Assembly: GCA_021774445.1 (NCBI GenBank)
Contig: JAJFJA010000074.1
Coordinates: forward strand, 1-64,000
Direction: 5' to 3'
DNA: 64,000 bases
Source: Alphaproteobacteria bacterium
Lineage (GTDB): Bacteria; Pseudomonadota; Alphaproteobacteria; UBA6615
Shown here: positions 52,218 to 61,703 of the stretch, in pieces
Numbering within the stretch: the stretch's first letter is position 1
How the letters are laid out: every line of letters begins with the position of its first letter
The notes under the pieces: generated by a model
Seen by the model: only the letters and a program-made list of their open reading frames with translations
The model's database searches: none
Told to the model about the DNA's origin: nothing
Program-made: the position numbers and the translations under genes

Positions 52218-52853
52218 TCAGGCATCACGGCTGAGCTGGAAGATGGCTTGTTGAGCGAGCCAGTTGTTGACCCAACTATCGCTGCGAAAACGCCGCGACC
52301 GACCGGCGGCGTCGATGGCGATGGAGCGTTCGACCGTGATGTCCAACTCGTCGCACAAGGCAAGAAAGTCGACAATGGTGCAGATGCGAATGTTGGGCGT
52401 CTCATACCATTCGTAGGGCAACGCCTTGGAACGGGGCGTGCGGCCGCTCCACATCAAATGCCAACGAAGCGGCCAATGGCCGAAGTTGGGAAAGCTGACG
52501 ATGGCGCGGCGGCCGATGCGCAGCATGTCGGACAGCACGCCTTTGGTATCGTGAATCGTCTGGAGCGTCTGGGATAGGATGACGTAGTCGAAGGAGTCGC
52601 CCGGATAATCGCTGAGATCGGTTTCGGCATCACCTTGGATGACCGACAGGCCGTGGCTCACGCAGTTGGCGACACCGTGGGGGCTGAGTTCGATGCCGCG
52701 GCCGTCGACGCCCTTGAAATGCACCAGATAGTCGAGCAGGGCGCCGTCGCCGGCGCCGATATCGAGGACGCGGCTGTTAGGCTCGATAAAATCGGCGACG
52801 AGTTGGAGATCGACGCGGATCTGCGCGCGGGCTTGTTGCTCGCTCAGGATCAT
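52218..52853 (-). CDS. metW: Methionine biosynthesis protein MetW
   Basis: The 211-residue methyltransferase-fold protein has the SAM-binding RVLDIGAGDGALLDYL motif and SFDYVILSQTLQ, followed by FPNFGHWPLR and WYETPNIRICTI, as in MetW proteins that act with MetX. The start overlaps the metX stop by four bases, giving the usual metXW pair. Confidence 0.92.
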   Translation of the reverse strand: MILSEQQARAQIRVDLQLVADFIEPNSRVLDIGAGDGALLDYLVHFKGVDGRGIELSPHGVANCVSHGLSVIQGDAETDLSDYPGDSFDYVILSQTLQTIHDTKGVLSDMLRIGRRAIVSFPNFGHWPLRWHLMWSGRTPRSKALPYEWYETPNIRICTIVDFLALCDELDITVERSIAIDAAGRSRRFRSDSWVNNWLAQQAIFQLSRDA

Positions 52854-54061
52854 CGCAGGCCGAACTGCTCGGCCGCGCCGCTCAGCATACCATTGAGGGC
52901 ACGGAAAAACCCCGGTTCCTCGAGCAAGAACGCATCGTGGCCGGCGTCGGTCTCGATCTCGACAAAACTGACATTGGCGGCCACGGCGTTCAGGGCATGG
53001 ACGATGCGGCGGGACTCCGGGGTCGGAAAGAGCCAGTCCGAGGTGAAGCTGATCAGGCTGAAACGTACGGGGGTGGCGGTGAAGGCCTTGGCCAGGACAC
53101 CATCGCCATGTTCGGCCGCGAGGTCGAAATAGTCCATCGCCCGGGTAATGTAGAGGTAGGAATTGGCGTCGAAGCGGTTGACGAACGTACTGCCTTGGTA
53201 GCGGAGATAGCTCTCAACCTGGAAATCGGCATCGAAACCATAACTGACGTCGCCGCGGTCCTGCAGCTCGCGGCCGAATTTGCGATGTAAGGCGGGCTCG
53301 GACAGATAGGTCACGTGGGCGGCCATGCGGGCCACGGCGAGGCCGCGCACCGGTCGCCGAGGCAAGTCATAGTAGTTGCCGCCGCGCCAGTCGGGGTCGG
53401 CGAGAATGGCTTGCCGGCCGACTTCGTGGAAGGCGATGTTCTGGGCGGTGTGACGGGCGGCGCCGGCGATGGGCATGGCGCAGAAGACGCGGTCCGGGTA
53501 GCGGGCGGCCCATTCGAGCGCCTGCATGGCCCCCATTGAGCCACCGATCACGCAAAACAGCCGCTCGATACCGAGGTGGTCAATCAGCAGTTTTTGCGCC
53601 CGCACCATGTCGCCGATGGTGATGACGGGAAACTGCAAGGCATAAGGCGCGCCGGTGCCGGGGTCGGTTTCGCGCGGACCGACCGTGCCCATACAGCCGC
53701 CCAGCACGTTCGAGCAAATTATGAAGTATTTGTCGGTGTCCAGGGGCCGACCGGGACCGATGATTTGCGCCCACCAACCGGGTTTGCCGGTTATGGGGTG
53801 GGGTTCGGCGGCAAACTGGTCGCCGGTCAGGGCATGGCATACGAGAATGGCGTTGGTGCGCGCGGCGTTGAGGGTGCCGTAGGTCTGATACGCCATGGGA
53901 AAGGAGCCGAGCCGGGCGCCGGCGGCCAGGCGCAAAGGCGCCTCACGGCCCAATTCGACGCAGAATCCGGGGAGATTCGTCGTCGAATAGGGCGGCGCGA
54001 GAACCGCACTGTCATCGTCGGTGCTCTGGGCCATCAAATAATCTATCAGGTCGGCGATCAT
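52850..54061 (-). CDS. metX: Homoserine O-acetyltransferase
   Basis: The 403-residue alpha/beta hydrolase-fold transferase has the catalytic Ser in VIGGSMGAMQALEWA, the NVLGGCMGTVGP oxyanion-region motif and the C-terminal DAGHDAFLLEE His/Asp region. It activates homoserine for methionine synthesis. Two starts are possible (54061, or 54034 beginning MAQS) and neither has a good ribosome-binding site. The upstream region is shared with the divergent chorismate mutase gene. Confidence 0.92.
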   Translation of the reverse strand: MIADLIDYLMAQSTDDDSAVLAPPYSTTNLPGFCVELGREAPLRLAAGARLGSFPMAYQTYGTLNAARTNAILVCHALTGDQFAAEPHPITGKPGWWAQIIGPGRPLDTDKYFIICSNVLGGCMGTVGPRETDPGTGAPYALQFPVITIGDMVRAQKLLIDHLGIERLFCVIGGSMGAMQALEWAARYPDRVFCAMPIAGAARHTAQNIAFHEVGRQAILADPDWRGGNYYDLPRRPVRGLAVARMAAHVTYLSEPALHRKFGRELQDRGDVSYGFDADFQVESYLRYQGSTFVNRFDANSYLYITRAMDYFDLAAEHGDGVLAKAFTATPVRFSLISFTSDWLFPTPESRRIVHALNAVAANVSFVEIETDAGHDAFLLEEPGFFRALNGMLSGAAEQFGLR

Positions 54062-54186
54062 GCATTTCGAAGGGTTGGATAGCTAGTTGCCTGGATTGCT
54101 CTATGTCAATGTTTTCTTTGCCTTTGCTTAGGCCAGCGATTACTACTACCGGACGATTTTCCTGGCTTGCAACGTGTTATTGCGAA

Positions 54187-55077
54187 ATGAATTCGGCCGC
54201 CATGCATCTCGACGAGCTTCGCCGCGATATCGACGCGATCGACACGCAGATTCATGACCTAGTGATGCGCCGGGCCGAGGTGACAAGCGCGATCGCTCGC
54301 CTTAAAGGCGAAATTCGGAGCGTGCCCTATCAGCCCTTGCGTGAAGCGGCGATTCTAAGCCGGTTGCTAGGGCGCCATAAGGGCGACTTGCCGGCAGCCA
54401 GTGTCGTCAGGCTGTGGCGGGAGATTATCGGCGCCTCGACGCGCCTGCAGGGCGATTTCTCCGCGGCGGTGTTCTTTCCGGCAGATGCCTCGCCGGAAGC
54501 CGGATTGGACGTTTGGAAGATCGCGCGAGATCATTTCTCGGGTGGTACGCCCCTGATCATGCATGACAGTGCGCCGCAAGTCGTCAACGCCGTGGCGACC
54601 GGCCAGGCAAGCGTCGGCGTGCTGCCGTTGCCGGGTGACGGAGACTTGAACCCTTGGTGGGTGAAATTGCTGGGCGAGGGGCCGACGATCCCGCGGGTGG
54701 TGGCAAAACTGCCGGTCGTCGGACCGCTTGCCACCGGCGACCCACAATTGCTTGTGGTGGCGCTTGCGGCCGATACCAACGGTGCGGATCGGCACCTGTT
54801 GGCGATAGAATGCGAAACCCAGACGTCGCGCGCCGGGCTGCAAGATGGGCTGGTCGAGGCCGGGCTGGAACCGGCTTTCTGTGTCGCCTGGGAGGACCGC
54901 CATGACGATGGGCGGCGCTGGCACTTGGCCGACGTTTGCGGTGCCGTCGCGATAGCGCCGGCGGTGCTGGCGACGGTCGAGCGGCGGGCCGGTACGGCGA
55001 TCCGGGCCGTGGTCGAGATCGGCGGCTACGCGACGCCGCTGACGGACGGCCATCAGGGCAGCGGCACTTATAGCTGA
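54187..55077 (+). CDS. AroQ-type chorismate mutase with decayed dehydratase-like C-terminus
   Basis: The protein has 296 residues. The N-terminal AroQ domain (about 1-95) shows LDELRRDIDAID, RRAEVTSAIARLKGE, REAAILSRLL and the late IGASTRLQ, covering the expected Arg, Lys, Glu and Gln ligands. The rest (about 100-290) resembles prephenate dehydratase plus ACT (PQVVNAVATGQASVGVLPLP, then a ligand-domain-like tail), but the catalytic TRF motif is absent. The product is therefore probably a mutase only. It heads the mutase-hisC-tyrA operon for aromatic amino acids. Confidence 0.8.
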   Translation: MNSAAMHLDELRRDIDAIDTQIHDLVMRRAEVTSAIARLKGEIRSVPYQPLREAAILSRLLGRHKGDLPAASVVRLWREIIGASTRLQGDFSAAVFFPADASPEAGLDVWKIARDHFSGGTPLIMHDSAPQVVNAVATGQASVGVLPLPGDGDLNPWWVKLLGEGPTIPRVVAKLPVVGPLATGDPQLLVVALAADTNGADRHLLAIECETQTSRAGLQDGLVEAGLEPAFCVAWEDRHDDGRRWHLADVCGAVAIAPAVLATVERRAGTAIRAVVEIGGYATPLTDGHQGSGTYS

Positions 55078-55087
55078 AGAGGCGTAG

Positions 55088-56191
55088 ATGGGGACGGGAC
55101 CGAGACCCCGGCCAGGGGTACTCGACATAGACAAGTATGTGGGTGGCGGCAGCGGTCTCGACGATGACGCGCGGGTGATCAATATCGCCTCGAACGAGAG
55201 TGCGCTGGGGCCGAGCCCGCTGGCTGTCGAGGCCTATCGGGCGGCCAGCGATCGTATGCATGTCTATCCCGACGGTGATTCGCTTCGGCTGCGGCAAAGG
55301 CTGGCAGAACAGCACCAACTGGACATCGATGGGATCGTCTGCGGCGCGGGTTCGGACGAACTGCTGACGCTACTCGGCCGGGCCTATGCCGGGCCCGGTG
55401 ATGAAATCGTCTACAGCGCCCATGGCTTCTTGATGTATTCGATCATCGCGCGCAGCGTCGGCGCGCTGCCGGTGGCGGCGCCGGAGTGGGCGCTGACCAC
55501 GGATGTGGACGCCGTTCTGGCCAAGGTCAACGAGCGGACGCGTGTGGTCTATCTGGCCAATCCCAATAACCCGACCGGTAGCTATGTGACGTCGTCGGAG
55601 ATGGCGCGATTACAATCGGCGCTGCCGGATCGGGTGCTGCTGGTGCTCGACGCGGCCTATGCCGAGTTTATCCACGCAAGCGACTACGACCCGGGCGGGG
55701 CCCTGGTGGCGGCGCATGACAATGTGGTCATGGTGCGGACCTTCTCGAAAGTGTACGGCCTGGCGGCGCTACGGGTCGGATGGCTGTATGGCCCGGCGGC
55801 CGTCGTGGATGCGGTCAATCGTATCCGGTCACCCTTCAATCTCAGCACACCCGCACAGGCGGCGGCTGGTGCGGCGCTGGAAGACGAGGCGCATCGGGAT
55901 CGGGCGATCGCCAACAACGACACGGTCCGTCCCTGGTTCACCGCCCGTCTTGAGGATCTGGGACTGATCGTGAATCCGTCGGTCGGCAATTTTGTGCTGG
56001 TGCAATTTCCAGACAGCGACGGCCAGGACGCTGCCGCGGCGTTCGGCGCCCTGCGGCAACGCGGAATTTTGACCCGCCGGATGGGTGCCTATGGCCTGCC
56101 CACTTGGCTGCGCATGTCGATCGGCAGCGAGGTGGATATGGCTCAAGTAGTTGAAACACTTGCGGAATTTCGGTCCGGACACGATGTCTGA
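55088..56191 (+). CDS. hisC: Histidinol-phosphate/aromatic aminotransferase
   Basis: This 367-residue class I/II PLP-dependent aminotransferase has NPNNPTGSYV, the DAAYAEF Asp/Tyr pair, TFSKVYGLAALRVGW with the PLP Lys, and a C-terminal RMSIGSEVD Arg. Between a chorismate mutase and a prephenate dehydrogenase, it likely also transaminates prephenate or phenylpyruvate/hydroxyphenylpyruvate. It lies ten bases after the mutase and overlaps tyrA by eight. Confidence 0.88.
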   Translation: MGTGPRPRPGVLDIDKYVGGGSGLDDDARVINIASNESALGPSPLAVEAYRAASDRMHVYPDGDSLRLRQRLAEQHQLDIDGIVCGAGSDELLTLLGRAYAGPGDEIVYSAHGFLMYSIIARSVGALPVAAPEWALTTDVDAVLAKVNERTRVVYLANPNNPTGSYVTSSEMARLQSALPDRVLLVLDAAYAEFIHASDYDPGGALVAAHDNVVMVRTFSKVYGLAALRVGWLYGPAAVVDAVNRIRSPFNLSTPAQAAAGAALEDEAHRDRAIANNDTVRPWFTARLEDLGLIVNPSVGNFVLVQFPDSDGQDAAAAFGALRQRGILTRRMGAYGLPTWLRMSIGSEVDMAQVVETLAEFRSGHDV

Positions 56192-57194
56192 GCCGCTGTT
56201 TCACCGGGTGACAGTGATCGGGTTGGGGCTGATCGGCTCCTCGTTGATGCAAGCCGTGCGCCGGCACGATCTGGTCACTGAGATTATCGGCTGCGATAGC
56301 AGCGAGGCGGTCCGCGAAATGGTCGAGACGATGGGCATTGCCGACCGGGTGGAAGCTGATCCGGCGCGGGCGGTGCAGGGCGCCGACCTGATCGTGTTGG
56401 CAACGCCGGTCGGGGCGTTTGGCGCGGTGGCGCGGCAGATGGGAAGCACGATCGCGGCCGGCGCGATCGTGACCGATGTGGGATCGGTCAAGCAGCTGGT
56501 GGCGACGGCGGTGGGACCGCATTTGCCGGAGGGTGCGCATCTCGTGCCGAGTCATCCGGTGGCGGGCACGGAGCATTCCGGGCCGGAAGCCGGGTTCCCG
56601 GAACTGTTTCAGAACCGTTGGTGCATCCTGACGCCGGCCGCTGGGGTGGATGCGAAAGCCGTGGCTAGGCTGAGCGAGCTGTGGCGGCGGGTGGGCAGCG
56701 ATGTCGAATTGATGGAGCCGACCCATCACGACAAGGTTCTGGCCATCACCAGCCATTTACCGCATCTCATCGCCTATACGATCGTGGCGACGGCCGCCGA
56801 TCTGGAGGGCCAGTTGACGGCGGAGGCACGGGAGGAAGCGGATCGGGTGACGACCGCCGAAGTCATCAAGTACTCGGCGGGTGGCTTTCGCGATTTCACG
56901 CGCATCGCGGCGTCCGATCCGGTGATGTGGCGGGACGTTTTCCTGCACAACAAAGAAGCGGTACTGGAGATGCTCGGGCGTTTCACGGAAGACCTCACCG
57001 CCTTGCAGCGGGCCATTCGCTGGGGTGAGGGTGACACGCTGCATGAGCTGTTCACGCGCACCAGAACGTTGCGCCGTGGGGTGTTGGACGCGCGGCAAGC
57101 CGGCAGCTTTGCGGCTACGGAACCTAGCGCCAGCGAATCTCCGGCAGAGTCAGCAGCGGCACCGGTCCCAAAGTCACCTGACGCTGCGCGATAG
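56184..57194 (+). CDS. tyrA: Prephenate/arogenate dehydrogenase
   Basis: The 336-residue NAD(P)-dependent enzyme makes tyrosine precursors. It shows VIGLGLIGSSLMQAVR, GADLIVLATPVGAF, SHPVAGTEHSGP and the MEPTHHDKVLAITSHLPHLIAY catalytic His region. The start at ATG 56184 overlaps the hisC stop. Its last 71 bases overlap, antisense, the 3' end of the DUF2125 gene, and the C-terminal tail there is low-complexity. Confidence 0.92.
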   Translation: MSEPLFHRVTVIGLGLIGSSLMQAVRRHDLVTEIIGCDSSEAVREMVETMGIADRVEADPARAVQGADLIVLATPVGAFGAVARQMGSTIAAGAIVTDVGSVKQLVATAVGPHLPEGAHLVPSHPVAGTEHSGPEAGFPELFQNRWCILTPAAGVDAKAVARLSELWRRVGSDVELMEPTHHDKVLAITSHLPHLIAYTIVATAADLEGQLTAEAREEADRVTTAEVIKYSAGGFRDFTRIAASDPVMWRDVFLHNKEAVLEMLGRFTEDLTALQRAIRWGEGDTLHELFTRTRTLRRGVLDARQAGSFAATEPSASESPAESAAAPVPKSPDAAR

Positions 57195-58152
57195 CCAGCG
57201 GTAAGCGAACAATCGGCGCGCCGCCGTCGGCCGGGGCGCGGCTCAGCGCGGCGATGGCGATGCGCGCCAGGGCGGCGCCACGCTGGTCGAGCAGGCGCGC
57301 CTGCTCGAAGGCGGTGATGGCGTTGTCCATGCCGCTGATTTCGGTGTCGAACTGACCTTGGGGTTGCAGGGTGCCGTCGAGGGACATTTCTCCGGTCGCG
57401 GCCGCCCGCACAGGACCCCAATGCAGGTTCACGCGGCGGATATCGAGCGTACCGCCGTTGTCGCGCCAGCGGGCGAGGGCCGGGTCCGTCGGGCCGGACG
57501 GCAGATCACCATGCCAAATAGCCTCGGCCGCCAGGGTGGTTAGTTCGGTGCCCAGCGGCCCGTCGAGGGCCGCCGGCAGCTTGACCCCGCTGAGGGCGGC
57601 ACCGGCGAGCAGGGCCGGCAGGTCCGCCGAAGGCTGGCGCTCGGCGACGAAGGTACCGCTGTCGGCGGTGAGACGCAGGTCTTGCTCGGGATTGTCGATC
57701 TGGAGACCGGTAACGGTCGCGGAAACCGCCTCGATATCGCCGGAGAGCCCGAGGCGCAGCCGCGCGGTCGCGGCGTCGGTGCTGGCGTTGAGGTGGTTGG
57801 TCTGGCCATCGGCGGTTACGGTCAGCGCGTGGCTGCCGGGGGCGGCCAGATCGACGCGGCTCGGTGCCAACGGAAAAAAATGTAAGGTGAGCGCGGGTGG
57901 TAACCAGAGCCATTCCTGGCCATCCTCGGCGCGGGCCAAACGGGCGCCCTCAAGGCGGCCGTCCAGACGGATGGGAAATCCGGTAATGACGAGGCTGTCC
58001 CAGGCGACCTCGTAACCTTCGGTGCGGCGGTCGTCGGCCCATTGCTGCAGCGCCCGCTCAACCGCCTGGGCGGCTATCCACCAGCCGCCGGAGACGAGGA
58101 CGCAGACAATAACAACCAGGGCTAGGGCATATTTCAAGGCACGACTTGCCAT
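57124..58152 (-). CDS. DUF2125 protein, exported
   Basis: The 342-residue protein has one N-terminal membrane segment (YALALVVIVCVLVSGGWWIA, about residues 7-26), then a mainly beta periplasmic body with WDSLVITGFPIRLDG and MDNAITAFEQARLL. DUF2125 proteins are common in alphaproteobacteria and have unknown function. The start is ATG 58152, and the longer open frame upstream has no features. The 3' end overlaps tyrA. Confidence 0.85.
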   Translation of the reverse strand: MASRALKYALALVVIVCVLVSGGWWIAAQAVERALQQWADDRRTEGYEVAWDSLVITGFPIRLDGRLEGARLARAEDGQEWLWLPPALTLHFFPLAPSRVDLAAPGSHALTVTADGQTNHLNASTDAATARLRLGLSGDIEAVSATVTGLQIDNPEQDLRLTADSGTFVAERQPSADLPALLAGAALSGVKLPAALDGPLGTELTTLAAEAIWHGDLPSGPTDPALARWRDNGGTLDIRRVNLHWGPVRAAATGEMSLDGTLQPQGQFDTEISGMDNAITAFEQARLLDQRGAALARIAIAALSRAPADGGAPIVRLPLAIAQRQVTLGPVPLLTLPEIRWR

Positions 58153-58350
58153 GGGGATCCTATTCGATGGTCCTGATGCCTTAGGGGCCGTCGGCAGTGG
58201 CGTGGAGGACGGGTGTTTATAGCGGTCGGCCGTGACAGCGTCGAGGTGCAGTTCGGCCGTGCAAGGGCGGCTTGTGTGGGCTGGGCCGATGGACAATGTT
58301 ACTCGGCCGGCCCGAGAGGCAGAGGCAGCAGGATATTGACGAGAGGATCG

Positions 58351-58956
58351 GTGGCGGATTCGGAACAAATGGTGCCGATGACGGTCGACTCGGTGGCGGC
58401 CGGCACGGCGGACATCTTAGCCGGGTGGAAGCCTGCGGAACCCTATTGGGTGTTCGCCTACGGCTCGCTGATGTGGAACCCGGATTTTCCGTTCGAGGAG
58501 AAACGGGAAGTGCGCCTGCATGGCTATCACCGGGCGTTCTGCATCTATTCCTACCACTATCGCGGACGACCGGGGAAACCGGGCCTGGTGTTGGGGTTGG
58601 ATCGGGGCGGCTCCTGTCGCGGGATCGGCTTCCGCATACATCCTGCCGACGTCGCGGCAGTGACCGAGAAATTGTGGCGACGCGAGATGGTGAGCGAGGT
58701 CTATGAGCCGCGGCGTGTGAGGGTGCAATCGGCGACAGGCTCAATGGCGGCGCAGACGTTTGTCGCCGACCCCCGCCATGAGCAATACGCCGGCAAACTG
58801 CCGTTCGAGCAGATGGTGGCGATGATACGCGACGGTCGCGGCGTGAACGGTGCGAATGTGGAGTATCTGGCCAACACGGTAGAGCATTTGCTGGCGCTGG
58901 GCATCGATGACGGCCCGCTGCACAGGCTAATGAACGTGTTGGTGGAGAAACGCTGA
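58351..58956 (+). CDS. Gamma-glutamylcyclotransferase (ChaC family)
   Basis: The protein of about 201 residues has the family YGSL motif (WVFAYGSLMWNPDF), a KREVRLHGYHRAF segment and the later catalytic-Glu region (about residues 110-125). ChaC enzymes degrade glutathione to 5-oxoproline and Cys-Gly. The start is uncertain: GTG 58351 has GAGAGG upstream, and an ATG at 58369 would shorten it by six residues. Confidence 0.85.
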   Translation: MADSEQMVPMTVDSVAAGTADILAGWKPAEPYWVFAYGSLMWNPDFPFEEKREVRLHGYHRAFCIYSYHYRGRPGKPGLVLGLDRGGSCRGIGFRIHPADVAAVTEKLWRREMVSEVYEPRRVRVQSATGSMAAQTFVADPRHEQYAGKLPFEQMVAMIRDGRGVNGANVEYLANTVEHLLALGIDDGPLHRLMNVLVEKR

Positions 58957-59008
58957 GGGCGGGAGGGTTTAGCCGTGATGTTGTTTTTTCGTATCCCCAC
59001 CCTGTCTT

Positions 59009-59100
59009 TGCGAGGCGGCCGAAGGCCGGCGCGGCAATCCAGGGACGCCAATGACGCTCGCCGTTCTTTGGATCGCCGCAGCTGCTGCGCAGCCTCGCGA
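59009..59100. repeat. Palindromic intergenic repeat element
   Basis: An imperfect inverted repeat pairs gcgaggc...gcggcaatcca (about 59010-59039) with tggatcgccgc...gcctcgc (59069-59098), around a central spacer, in a 201-bp gap. The sequence is of the dispersed kind seen in many alphaproteobacterial genomes (gcgaggN...cggcaatccaggg). Only one copy lies in this window. The rest of the gap has no gene. Confidence 0.6.
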
Positions 59101-59157
59101 TGACGGCGTGGGGATAGTCGTTTGATGAACCTGCGGTGAAGCCGGTTCGATCCTAAT

Positions 59158-61488
59158 CTAAAAGCATTTCGAGTAACCGCAATCGAGGCAGAGATCGCAG
59201 CCTTCCTGGCGTACGAGCCCGGCGGCGCCGCATTTCGGGCATTGTTGCGGTAACGCAGCGGGTATGGGCGTCGGCCGGTCATCGCCGGCTTGGCTCGCGG
59301 CAACGGCTTCTCGTTCGGCCTCGATGGCGGACAGAAAACCGATGTCGATCATATGACGTTCAATGACTTCGCCGATGGCGGCGAGCAACGAGGGCACGTA
59401 GTGGCCGCCCATCCATTGGCCGCCGCGCGGATCGAACACTGCTTTCAGTTCCTCGACGACGAAGGACACATCGCCGCCGCGACGGAAGACAGCGCTGATC
59501 ATGCGGGTCAGGGCCACGGTCCAGGCGTAGTGCTCCATATTCTTGGAGTTGATGAAGACCTCGAACGGGCGGCGGCGGCCTTCGCGGACAACGTCGTTGA
59601 TGGTGATGTAGAAGGCGTGGTTGGTCTCCGGCCAACGGATCTTATGAGTCTTACCCGGTAGCTCTTCCGGCCGGCCGAGGGGCTGCGTCATGTAGACGAT
59701 GCTGCCGGCTTCCTCGCCAGCGGTATCGGTTGGCGGTGGCGCCGCCTGCGGCTGATCATCGGGGGCTGCCGCGGGGGCCGCCGGGGCCGGCTCGGCGGTG
59801 GTCTCGAGGACGGCGCCGGTGACGGCGTTGGGGCGGTAGGTCGTGCACCCCTTGCAACCGAGTTCATAGGCCTGGCGATAGATATCGGCGAAACCCTCGA
59901 AGGAAATGTCTTCCGGGCAATTGATGGTCTTGGAGATGGAACTGTCGATGAACTTCTGTGCCGCGGCCTGCATGACCAGGTGGTCGGCCGGGGAAAGCTG
60001 CATGGCGTCGACGAAATAATCGGGCAGCTCGGCGTCGTCACCGTGCAACCGGCGGAATTGGGCAAAAGCGTAGTCGGTCACTTGCTCGGCTTTGCGGCTG
60101 CCGTCCGGCATCAGCAAGTTGCGGGTGTGGCGGAAGCTGAACACCGGCTCGATGCCGGAAGACGTGTTATCGGCCAAGATGGAGATGGTTCCAGTCGGCG
60201 CGATGGAGGTCAGCAGGGCGTTGCGCAGGCCGTGCCGGGCGATTTCGGCCCGGGTCTGTTGGTCCAGTTTGGCGATGAACGGGCGCTCAAGGTAGCGCTG
60301 CTTGTCGAATAACGGGAAAGCGCCCTTTTCGGCCGCGAGGCCGGCGGAGGCGCGGTAGGCGCTGTTGACGAGAGTCCCGAGCCAGCGCTCGGTCAAGGCA
60401 ATGGCTTGGCCGCTGCCATAGCGGGCGCGGCACATGATCAGGGCGTCGGCGAGACCGGTGACGCCGAGGCCGATGCGCCGCTTGTCCCGGGCTTCGCCCT
60501 GCTGGGCAGGTAAGGGAAACTGGGAGACGTCGATGGCGTTGTCCAGCATACGGACTGCGGTGGCGGTAAGTTCGCCGAGGGCCGGGAGGTCGATAGCGGC
60601 TTGCGGGGTAAATGGCTGGTCGACCAGGCGGGCAAGATTGACGGAACCCAGCAAGCAGGCGCCATAGGGCGGCAAGGGCTGCTCGCCACAAGGATTGGTG
60701 GCCTGGATGGATTCGGCATACGCCAGATTGTTAAGATCGTTGATACGGTCGATAAAGATGACACCCGGTTCGGCAAAGGCATAGGTGGACCGCATGATGT
60801 GGTCCCAAAGATCACGGGCGGCGACCGTGCGGTAGGTGGTGTCACCGAATACCAAGTCCCAGGAGGCATCGATCTTAACGGCCTGCATGAAGGCATCGCT
60901 GACCAGGACCGAGAGGTTGAACATGCGCAGCCTGCCAGGCTCCTGCTTGGCTTCGATGAACGCCTCTATGTCGGGGTGATCGCAGCGCAGCGTGGCCATC
61001 ATGGCACCGCGACGGTAGCCGGCGGACATGATCGTGCGGCACATGGCGTCCCAGACATCCATAAAACTCAACGGACCGGACGCATCGGAGCCGACGCCGT
61101 GGACGGGCGCGCCCTTGGGCCGCAAGGTGGAGAAGTCGTAACCGATACCGCCGCCCTGCTGCATCGTCAGGGCGGCTTCCTTCAAGTGCTGAAATATGCC
61201 CGCCATGCTGTCCGGGATGGTGCCCATGACGAAGCAGTTGAACAGGGTGACATCGCGGCCGCTGCCGGCGCCGGCCAGGATGCGCCCGGCCGGCAGGAAG
61301 CGGAAATCCGCCAGGGCACCGTAGAAGGATTCGGCCCATGCCGCCTGATCCGCCTCGGGTTCCGCGAGGGCCTTGGCAACGCGGCGCCAGCTGTTGTCTA
61401 CCGATTTGTCCACAGGGTCGCCGGCGGCGTCTTTCAGCCGATATTTCATGTCCCAAATGCGGCTGGAGATCGGGCTGAGGCTTTGCAT
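59158..61488 (-). CDS. nrdJ: Adenosylcobalamin-dependent ribonucleotide reductase (class II)
   Basis: The 776-residue enzyme reduces ribonucleotides to deoxyribonucleotides using a B12 radical. The catalytic finger loop TNPCGEQPLPPYGACLLGSVNL contains the active Cys and Glu. An early FNCFVMG Cys, a TSCPD-like domain near residues 640-720 and a C-terminal Cys cluster (CPKCGAAGLVRQEGCDLCLDCGY, residues about 751-773) are seen. The start at 61488 has GGAGG upstream, and the longer frame to 61563 is not conserved-looking. Oxygen-independent synthesis of DNA precursors is thus available. Confidence 0.93.
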   Translation of the reverse strand: MQSLSPISSRIWDMKYRLKDAAGDPVDKSVDNSWRRVAKALAEPEADQAAWAESFYGALADFRFLPAGRILAGAGSGRDVTLFNCFVMGTIPDSMAGIFQHLKEAALTMQQGGGIGYDFSTLRPKGAPVHGVGSDASGPLSFMDVWDAMCRTIMSAGYRRGAMMATLRCDHPDIEAFIEAKQEPGRLRMFNLSVLVSDAFMQAVKIDASWDLVFGDTTYRTVAARDLWDHIMRSTYAFAEPGVIFIDRINDLNNLAYAESIQATNPCGEQPLPPYGACLLGSVNLARLVDQPFTPQAAIDLPALGELTATAVRMLDNAIDVSQFPLPAQQGEARDKRRIGLGVTGLADALIMCRARYGSGQAIALTERWLGTLVNSAYRASAGLAAEKGAFPLFDKQRYLERPFIAKLDQQTRAEIARHGLRNALLTSIAPTGTISILADNTSSGIEPVFSFRHTRNLLMPDGSRKAEQVTDYAFAQFRRLHGDDAELPDYFVDAMQLSPADHLVMQAAAQKFIDSSISKTINCPEDISFEGFADIYRQAYELGCKGCTTYRPNAVTGAVLETTAEPAPAAPAAAPDDQPQAAPPPTDTAGEEAGSIVYMTQPLGRPEELPGKTHKIRWPETNHAFYITINDVVREGRRRPFEVFINSKNMEHYAWTVALTRMISAVFRRGGDVSFVVEELKAVFDPRGGQWMGGHYVPSLLAAIGEVIERHMIDIGFLSAIEAEREAVAASQAGDDRPTPIPAALPQQCPKCGAAGLVRQEGCDLCLDCGYSKCF

Positions 61489-61703
61489 GGTGAGGCAACC
61501 TCCGGTAGGCGAGCGCGGGCGGCGCCGGCGACGGGCTTGTTCGGGCACCGTTTTAGCGCCCAAAAGTCAATATAATGCTGGGTTTCGTGCTTGGCACATG
61601 GAAATGAGCGGCGGCGGTGATCGTAGCGATGGCAGCGCGCGGGCCGCCGCCGGTCAGTTGGTGTGGGAAAAGGGGCAGTGAGTTTGTCCAATTCCGTCGG
61701 AGC

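Noticed and set aside
54062..54186. SAM-type riboswitch upstream of metX
   Set aside because: A short ttgcaagcc sequence resembles part of SAM-II, but the conserved GCUAAA segment and pseudoknot partners are not found. An Rfam search (RF00521) would settle it.
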